Assembly (NCBI GenBank): GCA_003427395.1
Contig: BFEA01000265.1
Coordinates: 1,613,548-1,667,795, forward strand
Direction: 5' to 3'
Origin: Chara braunii
Taxonomy: Eukaryota; Streptophyta; Charophyceae; Charales; Characeae
Length of the DNA: 54,248 bases
Shown: piece by piece, positions 23,511 to 34,663 of the stretch
Layout: every line of letters begins with the position of its first letter
Position numbering within the stretch: position 1 is the first letter of the stretch
Program-made: the position numbers and the translations under genes
The notes under the pieces: generated by a model
What the model saw: only the letters and a program-made list of their open reading frames with translations
The model's database searches: none
Told to the model about the DNA's origin: nothing

Positions 23511-24645
23511 TGTTGCATACTCGTGAAACACAGTCATAAGTATGGCGCAGATTCCCAGAACCGACCAGATAATACATAGTTAATACAAATGCAAGCGGAA
23601 GAGTTGATACCCATGGACTGACTCGGACCTGACTCGGACTGCAATCGAACACTCTCATTCATATATCGGGGTGTGAAAGCCCTGGCCGTAGACATAGACG
23701 GAGGCCAGGATCTGAGATCATCCACGGACGAATGGAGGGAGGAGGGAGACGAAGGGAGGAGGAGAGGGAAGATGGCGTCAACTAAATGTTTCCAAAGATA
23801 GTATCTTGAAATGTCAGAAGTGACGAAAATCCGAAATGTCGCGAATACCAAGTCTCACAATGTCTCAGATATCGATCTCACAATGTCAAGTACATCTTCA
23901 GAAGGAAGATGAAATCAGATCCCCAAGTAGTCCTCAACCTATAGTCCCAATGTCGCTGTTCCCAATGTTATCAGAATTCGTAACCATCCTTCTTACTCAT
24001 AGTAGTCCCGTAGGAGAAACCCCGAGGTAGACTTAGACTGAGAAGGTAGGAGGAGAAAGAGAGAGAGAGAGAGAGAGGAGAGAAGAGCGGTGGAGGAGAT
24101 GAGGGAGAGAAGGCGAAGCCTTCCTCCCTGGTACCTGGCACAGTAGCTATGGCGCTGCAAGGGGGGCTGGGCCGGTGACTGGCGCGGCGCCCAGTGCTGC
24201 GCTAATCCTTTCGCCGCTGAACTCCTGCTCTCTCGCTGCTCCTCACTATGCTGCAGCGCTGCGCTAATTGTACTAACGCTGAACCGCTGTGCTAATCAGA
24301 AGACTAACCTCTAGTCCATACTAACCTCCTACTGAGGCTGGTACCCAGCCTTTTGTAGTGCTGGGCCGGCCTCCTACCTGCTGGTACCTACCGGCCTGGA
24401 CCATTGATCTGAATCAACGGTCCAGTTTTGAACTGGACTTGGTGCCTAAAATTGGCAGCCTCTGAAACTGAACCGCTGGTAGGTCCTATGCTGGACCGGT
24501 ACCGGCCTTGTGGCCGTTGGGCTGGGCCTCTATCCCAGGCCTGCCTGAACCGGCGTACCCCTGGCCTACCTGGGCCTTATCTGAACTGTCGTCCCCCTTA
24601 AACTTACCCTGCCTACCTGGAACCGGGCCCTAACTGGGGCCTGTG
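23511..24645 (-). repeat. 5' LTR of element B (about 1.1 kb)
   Basis: The PBS-side border is firm (minus strand ends ...GCAACA). The other end is approximate and abuts the LTR of element C. The plus strand shows many GGCCTACC/GGTACC words and a short GAGA tract near 24057-24080. No second copy is present for comparison. Confidence 0.65.
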
Positions 24646-24649
24646 TGGC

Positions 24650-25568
24650 TCAGAATGCCACAGCCTATCTATCCTATCTACGTTCATGCAACTGGATCAC
24701 ATCGAAGTCGAACACCAATGTATGTACATGACGTCAACACCAATGCCGACCACCAGCATACACCAGGCACGTTCTCTCTCCTCCCCTCATCACACCTTGA
24801 TCCCCTCTGCATGCGCCTCCTACCCGCAGACCACCTTTGCCATCACCTGCCTGCGCCCCTGCAGCCTGGCTATGGCTGTTGTGCGACCGCTGCCTCAGCA
24901 GCGCCACTCACCTCAGCGCCCGTGTGCGCCTCCGACCAGCAGCGCCCATGCAGACACAAGCGCAGCAATGCAGCAGTGTGTCCGCATGTCTTGCCAAGGC
25001 CAGCATTCCTGCCCAGGGGTCACACACTTTCCTTTATGGAAAGTGTATCCGCTGCTGGCTGGCCTGGCCAGGTGTGTGGGGGCCCAGTAGCTTGCCTCTG
25101 GCCCCAAGTGTCTGCGCCCAGGCCCACTTTCCGATACTGGCCTGGGCCTCATGCAGTTAGGCACGTCAAGGCAGCCACCCAGCCTTTGCAGCATTCTCAT
25201 AGGCTCGCGGCACATGTGTGACGACAATGCTTCTTCCTCCTTGGCCCACAACCAGTCCGTGATGTGTTGACCTCACACAGCGTGTGCCCAGGGCACAACC
25301 ACCTGAGCCCTGGGCTCAACTGTACAGTACAGCCCTCACTTCTGGAAAGAGCCTGGAGGCAACGTTGCCCTGTAACCAACTGGCGTGCTGCAAATGTCTG
25401 AGTACCCACATATGGAAAATGTTGAAAACAGGACTCGCATGGATATTCAGGCCCGCCTTCACTTAAGGCAGGCACAGGCTTGCTGGGGGCCACCGCCAGA
25501 ACACTTGTATGTCTGATAAGGCCTCCGCGGGGCTCGTTCCTCGCATTCCATGACCCTTAGCTTCGTAA
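24650..25568 (-). repeat. 3' LTR of element C, truncated
   Basis: Starts on the minus strand directly after GCAGAC, as in A, but the first bases are TTACGAAGC instead of TGTTGAAGC. Shared blocks with the A LTR include the GGGAATGCGAGG-like start and the CTATCTATCCTAT stretch near 24663. The last 220 bp or so of the LTR, including the TTGCA end, is missing where element B abuts. Confidence 0.72.
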
Positions 25569-25584
25569 GTCTGCTGAGATGCTT

Positions 25585-26870
25585 CTACGCAGGTGCTCTT
25601 CCCTTCAGTCTTCGTTCGTACTCAGCCACGATCTGAGGTGCTGTCTTGACAAGCTCCTGTCTTGTGAACCAACGACCTTCTTTTGGATCTGTATGATGCC
25701 TGAACCAGACCTGGTACTCCCTCATAGGTTCAAGTGGTCTTCCCCTGCCAACAGGCTTGGGAACAGGCAAGTCTCTATGTTCCGAGATGCCGTCGACGTC
25801 CACGTGGCCATCCATGGTTGGGGCCAGCATTGACCTTCTTGATGGGAACAGATCTGTCTCAGCGAAAGGTGCAAGCTTGGAAGCATGAAAGACAGGGTAA
25901 GTGCGCAGACCAGGGATTCGAATGACATAAGAGGGACCATCCAGATGACTACCAGCCTTAACCCAGACACGTTCCCCTACCTGAAATGTGGACTGTCATC
26001 TGTGTTTGTTCTCAGAGGCAATCTTTGCCTCTTGAGACTTTCTGGTATGCTCGACAGCCTGCTGCAACAGCTTCTTATACTGGACACCAAATTCTATGGT
26101 TCCAGGCGTTGCAGTTGGTCGGTTTTCAGGAAGGAGGAAGTCTAGTGCAGATCTAGGCTTCCACCCCAAATGCAGCTGAGTAGGACCGACACCGGTGGTG
26201 CTGTGTACAGTGTTATTATACAAACTGGCAATAAGAGGCAGTTTCTCGTCCCAGTCATCCTGGTTGCGCTTGATGTAATGCCTCAACAAATGCTGCAACA
26301 CACGGTTCATCTGTTCCACTTGACCGTTTGCTTCGGGATGATTTCCCGAAGTCATTTGGAGTTGACTACCCATCTGTTCAGCAGCCCTCTTCCACATCTC
26401 ACTGGTGAAACGAACATCAATGTCACTAACGATTGGGCAATCTGAAGTCACGCACCCAGTTATCCATAAATAACTTGATGACGTGCTCAGTCTTGGCAGT
26501 CTCTGGCATAGGAATCAGTCTTGCATACTTAGTGAACATGTCCACTATGACGAATATGTGCCTTTTGCCACTCTTGCTGGTCACGAGGGTATCCATGAAG
26601 TTCATGGAGACACTCTGTCCCGACCAGCAGGAAACCAGCAGGAATGGGCAATGGCTTCAATAACCCAAGCAAAGCTCGAGTTCGCGGATTGTCCCGCTGA
26701 CAGACTTGACAAGTCTGAACGTACTTCTTTGCATCGTCAAGCATATTAGGCCACCAGAAACGCTGCACCAAATTAGCATTAGTCTTCTTGTAGCCGAAGT
26801 GATCAGTCGAGTCATGATACTAACCTAAAAAGAAACTACGGAGAACCTCACTAGATGGAACACAACCTTT
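25585..26870 (-). pseudogene. Element C integrase with chromodomain-like tail
   Basis: HHCC part near 26830-26690 (STDHFGYKKTNANL, then CQVCQRDN), DDE core with VSDIDVRFTSE and NHPEANGQVEQMN, a SLYNNTVHSTTGV block, and the chromodomain-like tail HHTDPKEGRWFTRQELVKTAPQ ending at a TAG at 25585-25587. It is the same protein as in A. It is broken by at least three frame changes (near 26440, 26620 and 25990). Confidence 0.85.
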
Positions 26871-26928
26871 TTGAAACCTGCCTTTTCAAGAAAGAGTAGC
26901 CCATCCACCATCACAAACTCATCTGATG

Positions 26929-27020
26929 TAGCTTTATCCTTAGTATCTAGTTTGCATATGATGTCCATCATGACTAGCTTTATCCTTAGTATCTAGTTTG
27001 CATATGATGTCCATCATGAC
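26929..27020. repeat. 46-bp direct tandem duplication
   Basis: 26929-26974 and 26975-27020 are the same 46 bases, starting TAGCTTTATCCTTAG. It sits in element C between integrase and RNase H, next to another duplication. Confidence 0.93.
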
Positions 27021-27026
27021 GGGATC

Positions 27027-27143
27027 TTGTAGAGGGCATAGAGTTCCCTTTCATAGATGGACTTTGCCAAGCAGATAGTGCCTCCAGTGGACAAGTGCTT
27101 TGTAGAGGGCATAGAGTTCCCTTTCATAGATGGACTTTGCCAA
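27027..27143. repeat. 44-bp direct duplication, 73-bp spacing
   Basis: 27027-27070 repeats at 27100-27143 (starts TTGTAGAGGGCATAG). The second copy belongs to the RNase H reading frame of element C; the first is displaced. Together with the adjacent 46-bp duplication it replaces the RNase H C-terminus and linker, as expected for a repair join with copied filler. Confidence 0.92.
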
Positions 27144-27536
27144 CTTCTTAGATGGCATCTTCTTACTCATATACTTGATCAGCCTTAACTTATTTCCTTC
27201 CTGTTGAGCCAACATTGCGCCAATGTTGTATTGGCTTGCGTCAGTGATCACAACAAATGGCCTCTCCGGATCGAGGACCATGGGAATATCATGATGTGTG
27301 AGGGCATACTTCAATCTTTTGAAAGAAGCCTTGCACGCGTCCGTCCATTCCCATGCCGTGTCAAGGCGTGTTATATCAGTCAACGGGGAGGCCACTATGC
27401 TATAATTCTTCACGACATTGCAGTAATAGCCACACATCCCTAAGAATGATATGACCTCAATCACAGACTGGGGTCGTGGCCAATCACGAATGCTAGCCAC
27501 CTTCGCCTCTTCGGGCCTTATCCCTTTCGCGGATAT
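27080..27536 (-). pseudogene. Element C end of RT and RNase H
   Basis: Reads from the RT thumb (KVASIRDWPRPQSV, FLGMCGYYCNVV) into RNase H: PFVVITDASQYNIGAMLAQQ with the first catalytic Asp, MSKKMPSKKLAKS, ERELYALYKALVHW with the Glu, and HYLLGK, after which the frame runs into duplicated filler and stops. The RNase H TDHQTL segment with the third acidic residue is missing. The upstream edge is the A-rich tail of LINE D. Confidence 0.85.
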
Positions 27537-28153
27537 TTTTAATTTTAATTTTATTTTTTATTTTTCCTCAACATGGCCCCATCAGTGCTAGAGGTGCTGA
27601 TAAGAGCAGACACCACTAACACCTGGGGAGAGGCTCCATCTATTGGTGGGAAGCGACACCTGCTGGAAAACGGGTCCAGCGTCCTGTACATGGACCGAAT
27701 TGGAACCATATCAGAAATACAAAGATGTGGAATATTCCTGCCAGCATTGATTACCCTGGGGTCCAGGGGATTGACTGAGCAGGATGTTGGGGTTGGGGGG
27801 GGAACTCTTCACCCTGAACCTGGCGCCAGATATCTGCTGTTACATCTTAGTTCCTCCCGCCCCTTTTTTTTGCCACAGCATCCCATTATACACTGCCAGC
27901 ATTGATTGCCCTGTACCCGCCAGATCACTCTTTCTACCCTGCTCGCAGCATCCCATTATACACTCAACTGCCAGCATTGATTGCCCTGTACCCACCAGAT
28001 CACTCTTCCTACCCTGCTCGCAGCTTCTTGTTCCTCTAGGTGCCAGTCCGCTCTGTAGCTGTCCTGTATTGTCCATTCTGTCCCTCCATACCATTGCATG
28101 TCCACCATTGCCAGCTTGTGATGCGAGAAGGGATCAGGAAAATCTGTTGCAGG

Positions 28154-29713
28154 TCACAGCGGAATTCCTTGACCCACTGTAGTCCAATCCTTGAAGCAGA
28201 TCCGGTAGTCCCTCCTGAATTCCTCCTGGTTGCACCCTTGGGCAGGGTCTCCATCCCATCTAACACCTGCAATCCAGCCCCCCTTCTCACTGCCCAACCA
28301 GTCCCCAAAGAATTGATGAATTGTTTGTGTTATATATTGTGCTGAGTGAAACATGTGAAGACGATCTTTAACCTTCTGCCACTGTACCGTAAGTTCTTGC
28401 TGAATATATTGCTTTATTGTCTCTGTTACATCTTCCTCATCTATGCGGATACCCTCAATGGTATATGTACAACATTTTCTCCAGAGGGCCCACATCATGT
28501 TGTTTTCAAAATTATTGTCAGTGGGGGAGGACCATGCTTCACATAATATGGCCCTCCAATCCCATGGCCAGTTAGACTCCGTGGCTAGCAGGGTCCAAAT
28601 CCTGTCCCACCATGTGTATATATGTTCGATGGTTTTCGGGATTTTACGGGAAGGGAACGCGGTGTGGCACGATTTACACCACGGCAGCACCTGCCCTTTT
28701 TGTTCCAGTTGTGTTCCCTTGATCAGCCAATTATTCGTGGTTAGGCAGCGATGTTCAATCTGCCACTGCAGCGAGGCCATCTTCGCTGGCCTGGACCTTG
28801 TGGCGATGAACCATCGGATGGGGCGGAGTGCCTCCATTCCTACGTTCAAGTGAGACCTCCACCGAGCCTTCACCATTTCTTTTATGCTCACCTTGGGTCG
28901 TAACAGCCGGTATGTGGCCTTCACTGTTAAAGTGTACAGTTTTTGGTTCTCTCCTACTCTGGATTTTCGCCGGGGGGCCCCATTGCCATTCATCGGGGTC
29001 GAAGGGGAGTTCTGCCATGGGGATCTTTGGCTGGTATGCTATCCACACATCTTTCTCTCGCAGCACCCGCGGATTCTGTGCAGGTCCACGTTTCTCCACC
29101 ATCTCATTGCCTCTGGGATATATCGGGTAAGCACATTATCCTTGTCAATGTGAAAGAGGTTGACCAGCGTCTCGTCTGTTCGTACCTCTACCACATTGCC
29201 TACGCTTTCCGGGTCCACCGGGGTGGCTACCCAATCCCCTTCAATTAGCTGCGGTCCTCTGCGCAATATACGCACCCAATCCAGGGGGACCGTGAAGATC
29301 AGTAGGTCTAGATTTTCCTGGACTTTGTGGCAATGTTTTAACATGGTTTTTAACTGCAGCTCCGTTTTCCAGTCCCCTTTCTCTAAGTCCCATAATCCTC
29401 ATGTTCCCGAAGAGAGGTCGGCGCATCACCTCCTCCCACCTTATCGGCGAAGGTCTGTCAGGCAGTGGGAGTTGACGCCAAGCCTTTACCCGAACCCAAA
29501 AGTCATCCCTGACCAAATCGGAGCGAGCTTCGTCTCGGGACGGGGCTCGGTCTCTTCGAGGGCGCCTTGGCACAGTCCAAAAACGGTCCTCCAGCCAGGT
29601 CAGTGGGTTAACACCTTGCGGTGCTTGTGGGGCGAGACGCGCAATCTGTTCCAGTGCCAAGGCAAACCATGGAAGGTGCTTGTGAAGAGCAATCTTCTCA
29701 CCCATTGAACAGT
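28154..29713 (-). pseudogene. LINE D ORF2 C-terminal region with zinc finger
   Basis: Codes for the part after the RT: a long connection region rich in Trp and Arg, and a Cys/His zinc-finger like region (CKSCHTAFPSRKIPKTIEHI) in the place where LINE L has CAVCEEGTLEDMQHC. The last Cys found in LINE L is not obvious here. Frame changes near 28990 and 29240 split it. The stop near 28154 is followed by about 0.6 kb of 3' untranslated sequence holding a partly duplicated 60-70-bp segment (CACTGCCAGCATTGATTGCC at 27890 and again near 27968). Confidence 0.8.
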
Positions 29714-30645
29714 TCACGCTGCAACCTGGGTATCCGGGTCCAAGATCCCAAGGCCCCTTTTGTCTTTGGGTTGGATTACCGATGCCCATGCTACCCTGCC
29801 GATCACGTTTGGAAGTTCGCTATTACCTCTCCACAGTAGGGCCGTTAGTTGTCTCTTTAGTGATCTGGCAGCTTCCTTACTCAAGGACCAAATTGCAGAT
29901 TTATACCAAAGGGCCGCCAGCACTACACTGTTGATTGCCAGGACCCTGCCTATGAGGGAGATGTGTTGGTCTTTCCAGCGGGCCAGTTTCTCTAGGGTGG
30001 GCTTAAGGATCCACTCGTCATTTGAGGCGGGCTTACCTAGGGCCGTTAACATAAATCCACCATCCAAAGATTTAGTTTCCCCAATTGACGATCATTTCTG
30101 AGACCATTGTAAATCGGTCAAAGAGTCGCTTGATTTCTTCCATGTTTGCTGCAGTGGCATTTATCATAAGGGTAAGACCATCTGCAAACAACTAGCAAAC
30201 GAGGATTGCATCATCCGGGATGGCCGAGATCTGCAACCTCTTCAGGTCTTTGTTAGTGCGGAGGTTTGTTCCCAGCGCCTCCATTACTATTATAAAGAGA
30301 AAAGGTGTCAAGGGGTCCCCTTGGCGGACCGACCATTGCAGCGGGAAGGCTGGCGCAATCCTACCATTAACTTGAACTGTTGTGGTGACATTATGCTGGA
30401 GTATTCCAATCCAGCGCCTGAAAACTGGTCCAATGTTCATTTTCTCCATACACTTGTCCAAAAATAGCCAGTCCACATGGTCATACGCTTTTTCAAAGTC
30501 AATGAAGACTATGGACGCATTTCGTTTGTCTTGCCTTGTGAGTTTAAGAAGCTCATTGACTAACAGGATGTTGTCTTGGATCCTGCGTCCTTTGACAAAC
30601 CCTGTCTGCATTGGGTGAATAATGTCGTCCAAGACCGGTTCTGTA
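29714..30645 (-). pseudogene. LINE D reverse transcriptase fragment
   Basis: RT motifs: QTGFVKGRRIQDNILLVNE, FIDFEKAYDHVDW, VQVNGRIAPAF, VRQGDPLTPFLF. The catalytic box near 30185 reads FADG, so the second Asp of FADD is lost, and a stop lies just before it. The thumb continues with LARWKDQHISLIGRV and LGILDPDTQ. N-terminal RT and the endonuclease are missing through 5' truncation. Inactive. Confidence 0.88.
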
Positions 30646-31120
30646 CTTAGAGAGAAAGACCAAGTACAAACCCTCTTTTTGGTTTTGTTTATAATAATTA
30701 TAAAACGTTGATGCGCACATGCAACTGTAAGTGTCTATCAAACTGCTAGCTTTGTACTTTGTGAGTCTGATTATCCTCCCTTCCGGTAACACATGCTTAA
30801 GCACCTTTCCATCCCAATTAAACTGGGGCTTTGCAACCTTGAGGTAGTACATACCTAACAACATGTCGAATGGCAAGTCATTGCTAACGAGGAACAAAAT
30901 CGTGAGATTGAGTTCCCCACCTCCATAATAGAAGATGCAAACCATGTTTTTGACGTAGTCATTGACAACCATGTGCCCCTTGTTGGCCAGGGTAGATGCT
31001 ACAGATCTACCCAAGTGTTGCACCCGGTCCCCTAGGCGCAGTCTCTCAATGCAGTCGCGACGTATGGAGTTCTGCGTGGAGCTAATGTCTACGAAGGCAC
31101 CACACTTGCGGCCGCCTAGA
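30646..31120 (-). pseudogene. Element C protease region and link to RT
   Basis: Contains GAFVDISSTQNSIRRDCIERLR near 31085-31020, aligning with the protease loop of A, with Ile-Ser replacing the Thr/Ser-Gly of the active site. Then [28 protein letters not shown] and [17 protein letters not shown], closely matching A. The frame ends where LINE D begins. Confidence 0.82.
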
Positions 31121-31269
31121 CCACGAAATGGTCCCCTCTAGGACCTCTAGACAGTGCCAACCAAGACTCACAAGAGTCCTTGCCGACCACTCGGTTTCTA
31201 AGTTTTGTAAGACTTTAGATACATCTAATGAACAAAGTGTCGTTTGGTCTAGACACATTTGCGGGGTGA

Positions 31270-32030
31270 CTTACGAGTCAATAGCTTCGGCCAACTCCTG
31301 CAATGGTGAGGGTACTTCAACCACTTCAGCATGAGTAGCAGCAGCTACAACTTCCACTGGCCAGATGTGTTTCCCTAGGCGAAGGTCCCCCAAAACCACC
31401 TTTGAGAGAAATCTTCTGAAAAATCTTCGCGGTTCTACATTTAAACAGTTGATGGCCATATTCGCCACAGTTGATGCAAGCTCCTTGCGAGTACCGGTCC
31501 CTCCACACATCCTGATCCACGCCAGCCCTCACCCAAACCACTATCTTGTCTGAGTTTTAAGCCTGCCCCTGACTCTTTTGCTGACCGCCCTTGCCGTGGC
31601 CAGCTGCCTTTCCTTTGGGTATGGCGGCTAGGTCGCCACCCTTTGCACTTTCATCACCCCCTATCTTTGTTTCCTCCACAAGATCAAAGAGATCATCGAT
31701 CTCGGTTGATTCCCTTCGAAATCAACCATCATCAACCGAGTACCCTTCCTCTTCCATTCTAGTGGAGTCTTCTTTTTCCTACCATCCGTTGCAGGATGAT
31801 GTCCTCCTACCTTAGCCTCAAAGTCTAAGGCCTTCTTGCTGAAGGAGTCAAGCGTGTGATAATTGATGCTGACCTCTTGACCACTAATTTCTTGATGTCT
31901 GTGGGAAGACATCTCAGATAATTGGTCAGCAGAACCTGTGAATCATAGCGGACACCCAGGATGACTATCGAGTTTCTCTACGGCTTTGGTGCTTTTCCTT
32001 TTGGTCATTGCGTATTGCATCCCATTATTC
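31270..32030 (-). pseudogene. Element C gag, C-terminal part
   Basis: Has the CCHC knuckle CINCGEYGHQLFKC near 31450 and the block SFSKKALDFEAKVGG ... ATDGRKKK upstream, both matching A gag. Similarity seems to fade near 32030 after VRYDSQVLLTNYLRC. Stops and frameshifts are frequent. The N-terminal gag and anything before it are replaced by unrelated DNA. Confidence 0.82.
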
Positions 32031-32640
32031 TGAAAGGATTTCACGCTAAGAGTCCCGAGTCCCTAGCTTAGGGTCCCAATTGGTCCTGGTCCCAACATGC
32101 CCCAGTAGGTCATGTCCTACAGTCCGTAAGTCAAAGTGCCATAGGTCGGTAGAAGTCACGAACCGAAGCGTCACAGGCAGGTAGTTGTCTTCTGGTACCG
32201 GCAGAGGAAGTCAGGTCCCAAAGTCCAAATTTTGCAGCAGCGTCCCCAAAAAGTCCAGAGACTTCCAGAACACCGAAAATATGCAATACAGGCCAAGGGC
32301 GACCGGTACCGAAGCAGGCAAAATCAGTCGACTGCAGCTATAAATAGCTGCTACAGTACCAAGACAAACTGGTTGTTCATTCGCAAAGTGTGAAAGTGCT
32401 GCTGGCTGCTTGTGCAATCACGCGACCAGGACAGAGGAAAGCGCTGGGGAAGAAGCAAGCGCCCTGGCATGGAAGTAGTTGACCATACCTAGGGTAAGGG
32501 AGGAGAAAGAAGGGGGCCATAGACACAGAGGTTCGACGGGCTACATCAAAGCCGTATTCAGGGTTGATCCATCAAGGGAGAGGGATGGCACAAGAGTTCA
32601 GAGAGGCCTAAGTGGTTCAAGACTTGAGAGCAAGAGAACA
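32031..32640 (+). other. LTR-like DNA with a TATA box
   Basis: No coding frame. The stretch has repeated GTCCCAA-like words (AGTCCCGAGTCCC, GGTCCC) and a strong TATA box at 32338. It could be the U3/R part of an unrecognised LTR or the promoter of a lost gene. No second copy is in the window. Confidence 0.4.
32338..32347 (+). promoter_or_regulatory. TATA box CTATAAATAG
   Basis: A perfect plant-type TATA box in a GC-mixed region. Transcription would start near 32370-32380. Nothing recognisable as coding lies downstream within 1 kb; a GT/GA microsatellite begins at 32649. Confidence 0.5.
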
Positions 32641-32648
32641 GGCAGACA

Positions 32649-32684
32649 GTGTGTATGTGTGTGTGTGTGTGTGTCTGTGTGTGT

Positions 32685-32754
<70 letters not shown>

Positions 32755-32755
32755 T
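32649..32755. repeat. (GT)n-(GA)n compound microsatellite
   Basis: About 85 bases of GT with few TC interruptions, then about 20 bases of GA. Confidence 0.97.
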
Positions 32756-33031
32756 CCTGACACGTTACAAATTGAGGGAGGGGGAGTTGGGGATCACGAA
32801 CTCTCCAATTGTATAATATCATATTTCTGAGTGGAAATCCATCTGGTGCTGATTCATGTGTCATCACTCAGACATGGTGTGATCTCTCATGTGAATGTTC
32901 TCTTCGTGCATGTTGTGAGTTGAGTTGTATTCGAGAGGTTCGTCGCAGTTATAATCCTCGTCTTTTTTAATCCATTTTTGTCTTTGTCTTCTTTCTCGTT
33001 TCTGCTTCTTCTTGGCCATCTTTTTCTTCTT

Positions 33032-34263
33032 TGTAATGACCCGCCAAAAACACAGACTGAGAACACTGCTGATTTCTGGGATTTGCCAATGGAATGAATG
33101 CCTTGCTGTGATTCCCGCATTCTGCTGTGGTCCCAAGTCTGTGTGTATGCGTGCCTGCTGGTTTGCATGCCTGTCTGAGTGCTTGCCGGTTGTGTGTGTG
33201 TGCGTGCNTGCTGGNTTGCATGCCTGTCTGAGTGCTTGCTGGTTGGGTATGTGTGTGTGACCCGCAAGGGTACTTGTTGGTTGCAAGGCCCACCGGGCCG
33301 GTACTTACCTGTGGCCGTGACTTGGAAGGGTTGCAGGGGGGTAAACACGCTGGTAGCGGGGAGTAGGCCCACAACACTTAAGAGCAGCTGGGGAAAAACA
33401 CTCAAGTAGCAGGTAGGCCGAGCAGAAGAAGATAAAAAGTTGGCATTTTTAGAGGCCCAGTAGCGGTAGGTTAGAGGTAGGCCGGTACCAGTCCAAGTAG
33501 CCCGGGTCTAGGGCCTGTGCGGACAATAACAGAGCCTGCAATGATGTTTCCCTCCAAAAAGGAGGAGGTACCGGTTGCTGGGAGGCCGCTTGGCCTAGGA
33601 AGTCACCGCCCAGGAGGCCGGTAGGCCGCTAAGACCGGAGAGCTCCTCCTCATTTGCGGTATGCAAGGATTGGCGACATGCTGCTGGAGCGCAGCGCTGG
33701 TCTGAAGCAGCGCTGCTTGGAGGTGAAGGTCTGCTGGGGCTCAGCCTGGCTATGGCGAGCACCCCAGCTTGAAGGAGGAAGAAGGGGGACATGGTAGAAG
33801 AGTGGTAGGGCACCTACCTGGCTATGGTGGACACCGTCTTCATCACCTTGTTGGGCNCTGCATCTGGAAGGCNNCAGTTGGGGTAGNGCTGCATCAAGGA
33901 AGCTCGAGGCAGAGTCAGGCATGGCGGAATAAGTCAGCAGCACCATAGCTGCTCTGGGTTGTCCTTTGCACATCAGCGCAGCACCTTAGCTGCTTGGGTA
34001 GTCCTTGGACATTGGCGCAGCACCATAGCTGCTCTGGGTTGTCCTTTGCACAGCAAGGCAACCCCTTGGGAGTCCGCCATGGTCTAGGCACGAAAGAGGA
34101 GGTTGAAGGGGGAAGCCATAGCTATGGTGGACTGTTGTTGTTGTTGTTGTTGTTGTTGTGTTGTGAGTTGAGTCAGCAGTAAGGGGGAACTTCGGACATT
34201 GATTCTGGTTCATCCATTCATTGTTATTATTATTGTTGAGAGAAGAATAAGATTGGTGAAGAG
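33032..34263 (+). repeat. 5' LTR of element G (end in gap)
   Basis: At least 1,232 bp, matching 40829-42070. It holds a GTGTGTGTGCGTGC tract, a TTGTTG trinucleotide run at 34133-34159 and CTGCTCTGGGTTGTCC direct repeats (33950 and 34029). Undetermined bases at 33208, 33215, 33857, 33873-33874 and 33887 have exact counterparts in the 3' copy. Open frames in it have no coding value. Confidence 0.9.
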
Positions 34264-34663
34264 NNNNNNNNNNNNNNNNNNNNNNNNNNNNNNNNNNNNN
34301 NNNNNNNNNNNNNNNNNNNNNNNNNNNNNNNNNNNNNNNNNNNNNNNNNNNNNNNNNNNNNNNNNNNNNNNNNNNNNNNNNNNNNNNNNNNNNNNNNNNN
34401 NNNNNNNNNNNNNNNNNNNNNNNNNNNNNNNNNNNNNNNNNNNNNNNNNNNNNNNNNNNNNNNNNNNNNNNNNNNNNNNNNNNNNNNNNNNNNNNNNNNN
34501 NNNNNNNNNNNNNNNNNNNNNNNNNNNNNNNNNNNNNNNNNNNNNNNNNNNNNNNNNNNNNNNNNNNNNNNNNNNNNNNNNNNNNNNNNNNNNNNNNNNN
34601 NNNNNNNNNNNNNNNNNNNNNNNNNNNNNNNNNNNNNNNNNNNNNNNNNNNNNNNNNNNNNNN
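34264..34663. other. Assembly gap (400 N) in element G
   Basis: Exactly 400 N, so the size is probably nominal. It begins where the 3' LTR has GGAGGAGGAAGG and TTC repeats, which likely stopped assembly. The end of the 5' LTR and the PBS should lie here. Confidence 0.97.

Larger units (their letters stand above)
20702..24645 (-). mobile_element. LTR retrotransposon B, 5' part only (LTR, leader, gag)
   Basis: On the minus strand: LTR (about 24645-23511), PBS (23507-23496), an AT-rich leader, and gag up to its zinc knuckle. Protease, RT and integrase are absent because the element is cut at 20702, next to the truncated LTR of A. B is not of the A/C/F family: its LTR ends CAACA and its gag is different. 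The outer LTR border is set only roughly, by where similarity to the A-family LTR of element C begins. Confidence 0.78.
27537..30645 (-). mobile_element. 5'-truncated LINE D nested in element C
   Basis: On the minus strand it begins inside the RT domain (DDIIHPMQTGFVKGR) and ends in an A-rich tail at 27567-27537. Gypsy C coding sequence lies directly on both sides. Five-prime truncation with an A-rich 3' end is the usual result of incomplete target-primed reverse transcription. The endonuclease half is absent. It is a different family from LINE L, judged by RT differences. Confidence 0.9.
24646..32030 (-). mobile_element. Ty3/gypsy retrotransposon C (A family), nested and rearranged
   Basis: On the minus strand it has a gag C-terminal part (32030-31270), a protease region (31120-30646), then LINE D inserted (30645-27537), then the end of RT, RNase H, a rearranged join, integrase, chromodomain-like tail and an LTR (25568-24650). 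The protein pieces match element A block by block. The 5' LTR, leader and N-terminal gag are missing. Compared with A, about 0.8 kb of RT is gone at the LINE insertion, and the RNase H to integrase link is replaced by short duplicated pieces. Confidence 0.85.

Noticed and set aside
20599-25568. One LTR shared by elements A and C, split by element B
   Set aside because: The layout would fit, but the A LTR ends are about 88 percent identical to each other while the C LTR matches A only in short blocks. They are different LTR copies.
33650-33973. Open frames in the element G LTRs, present in both copies
   Set aside because: They repeat because the LTR repeats; no domain, and they contain undetermined bases.
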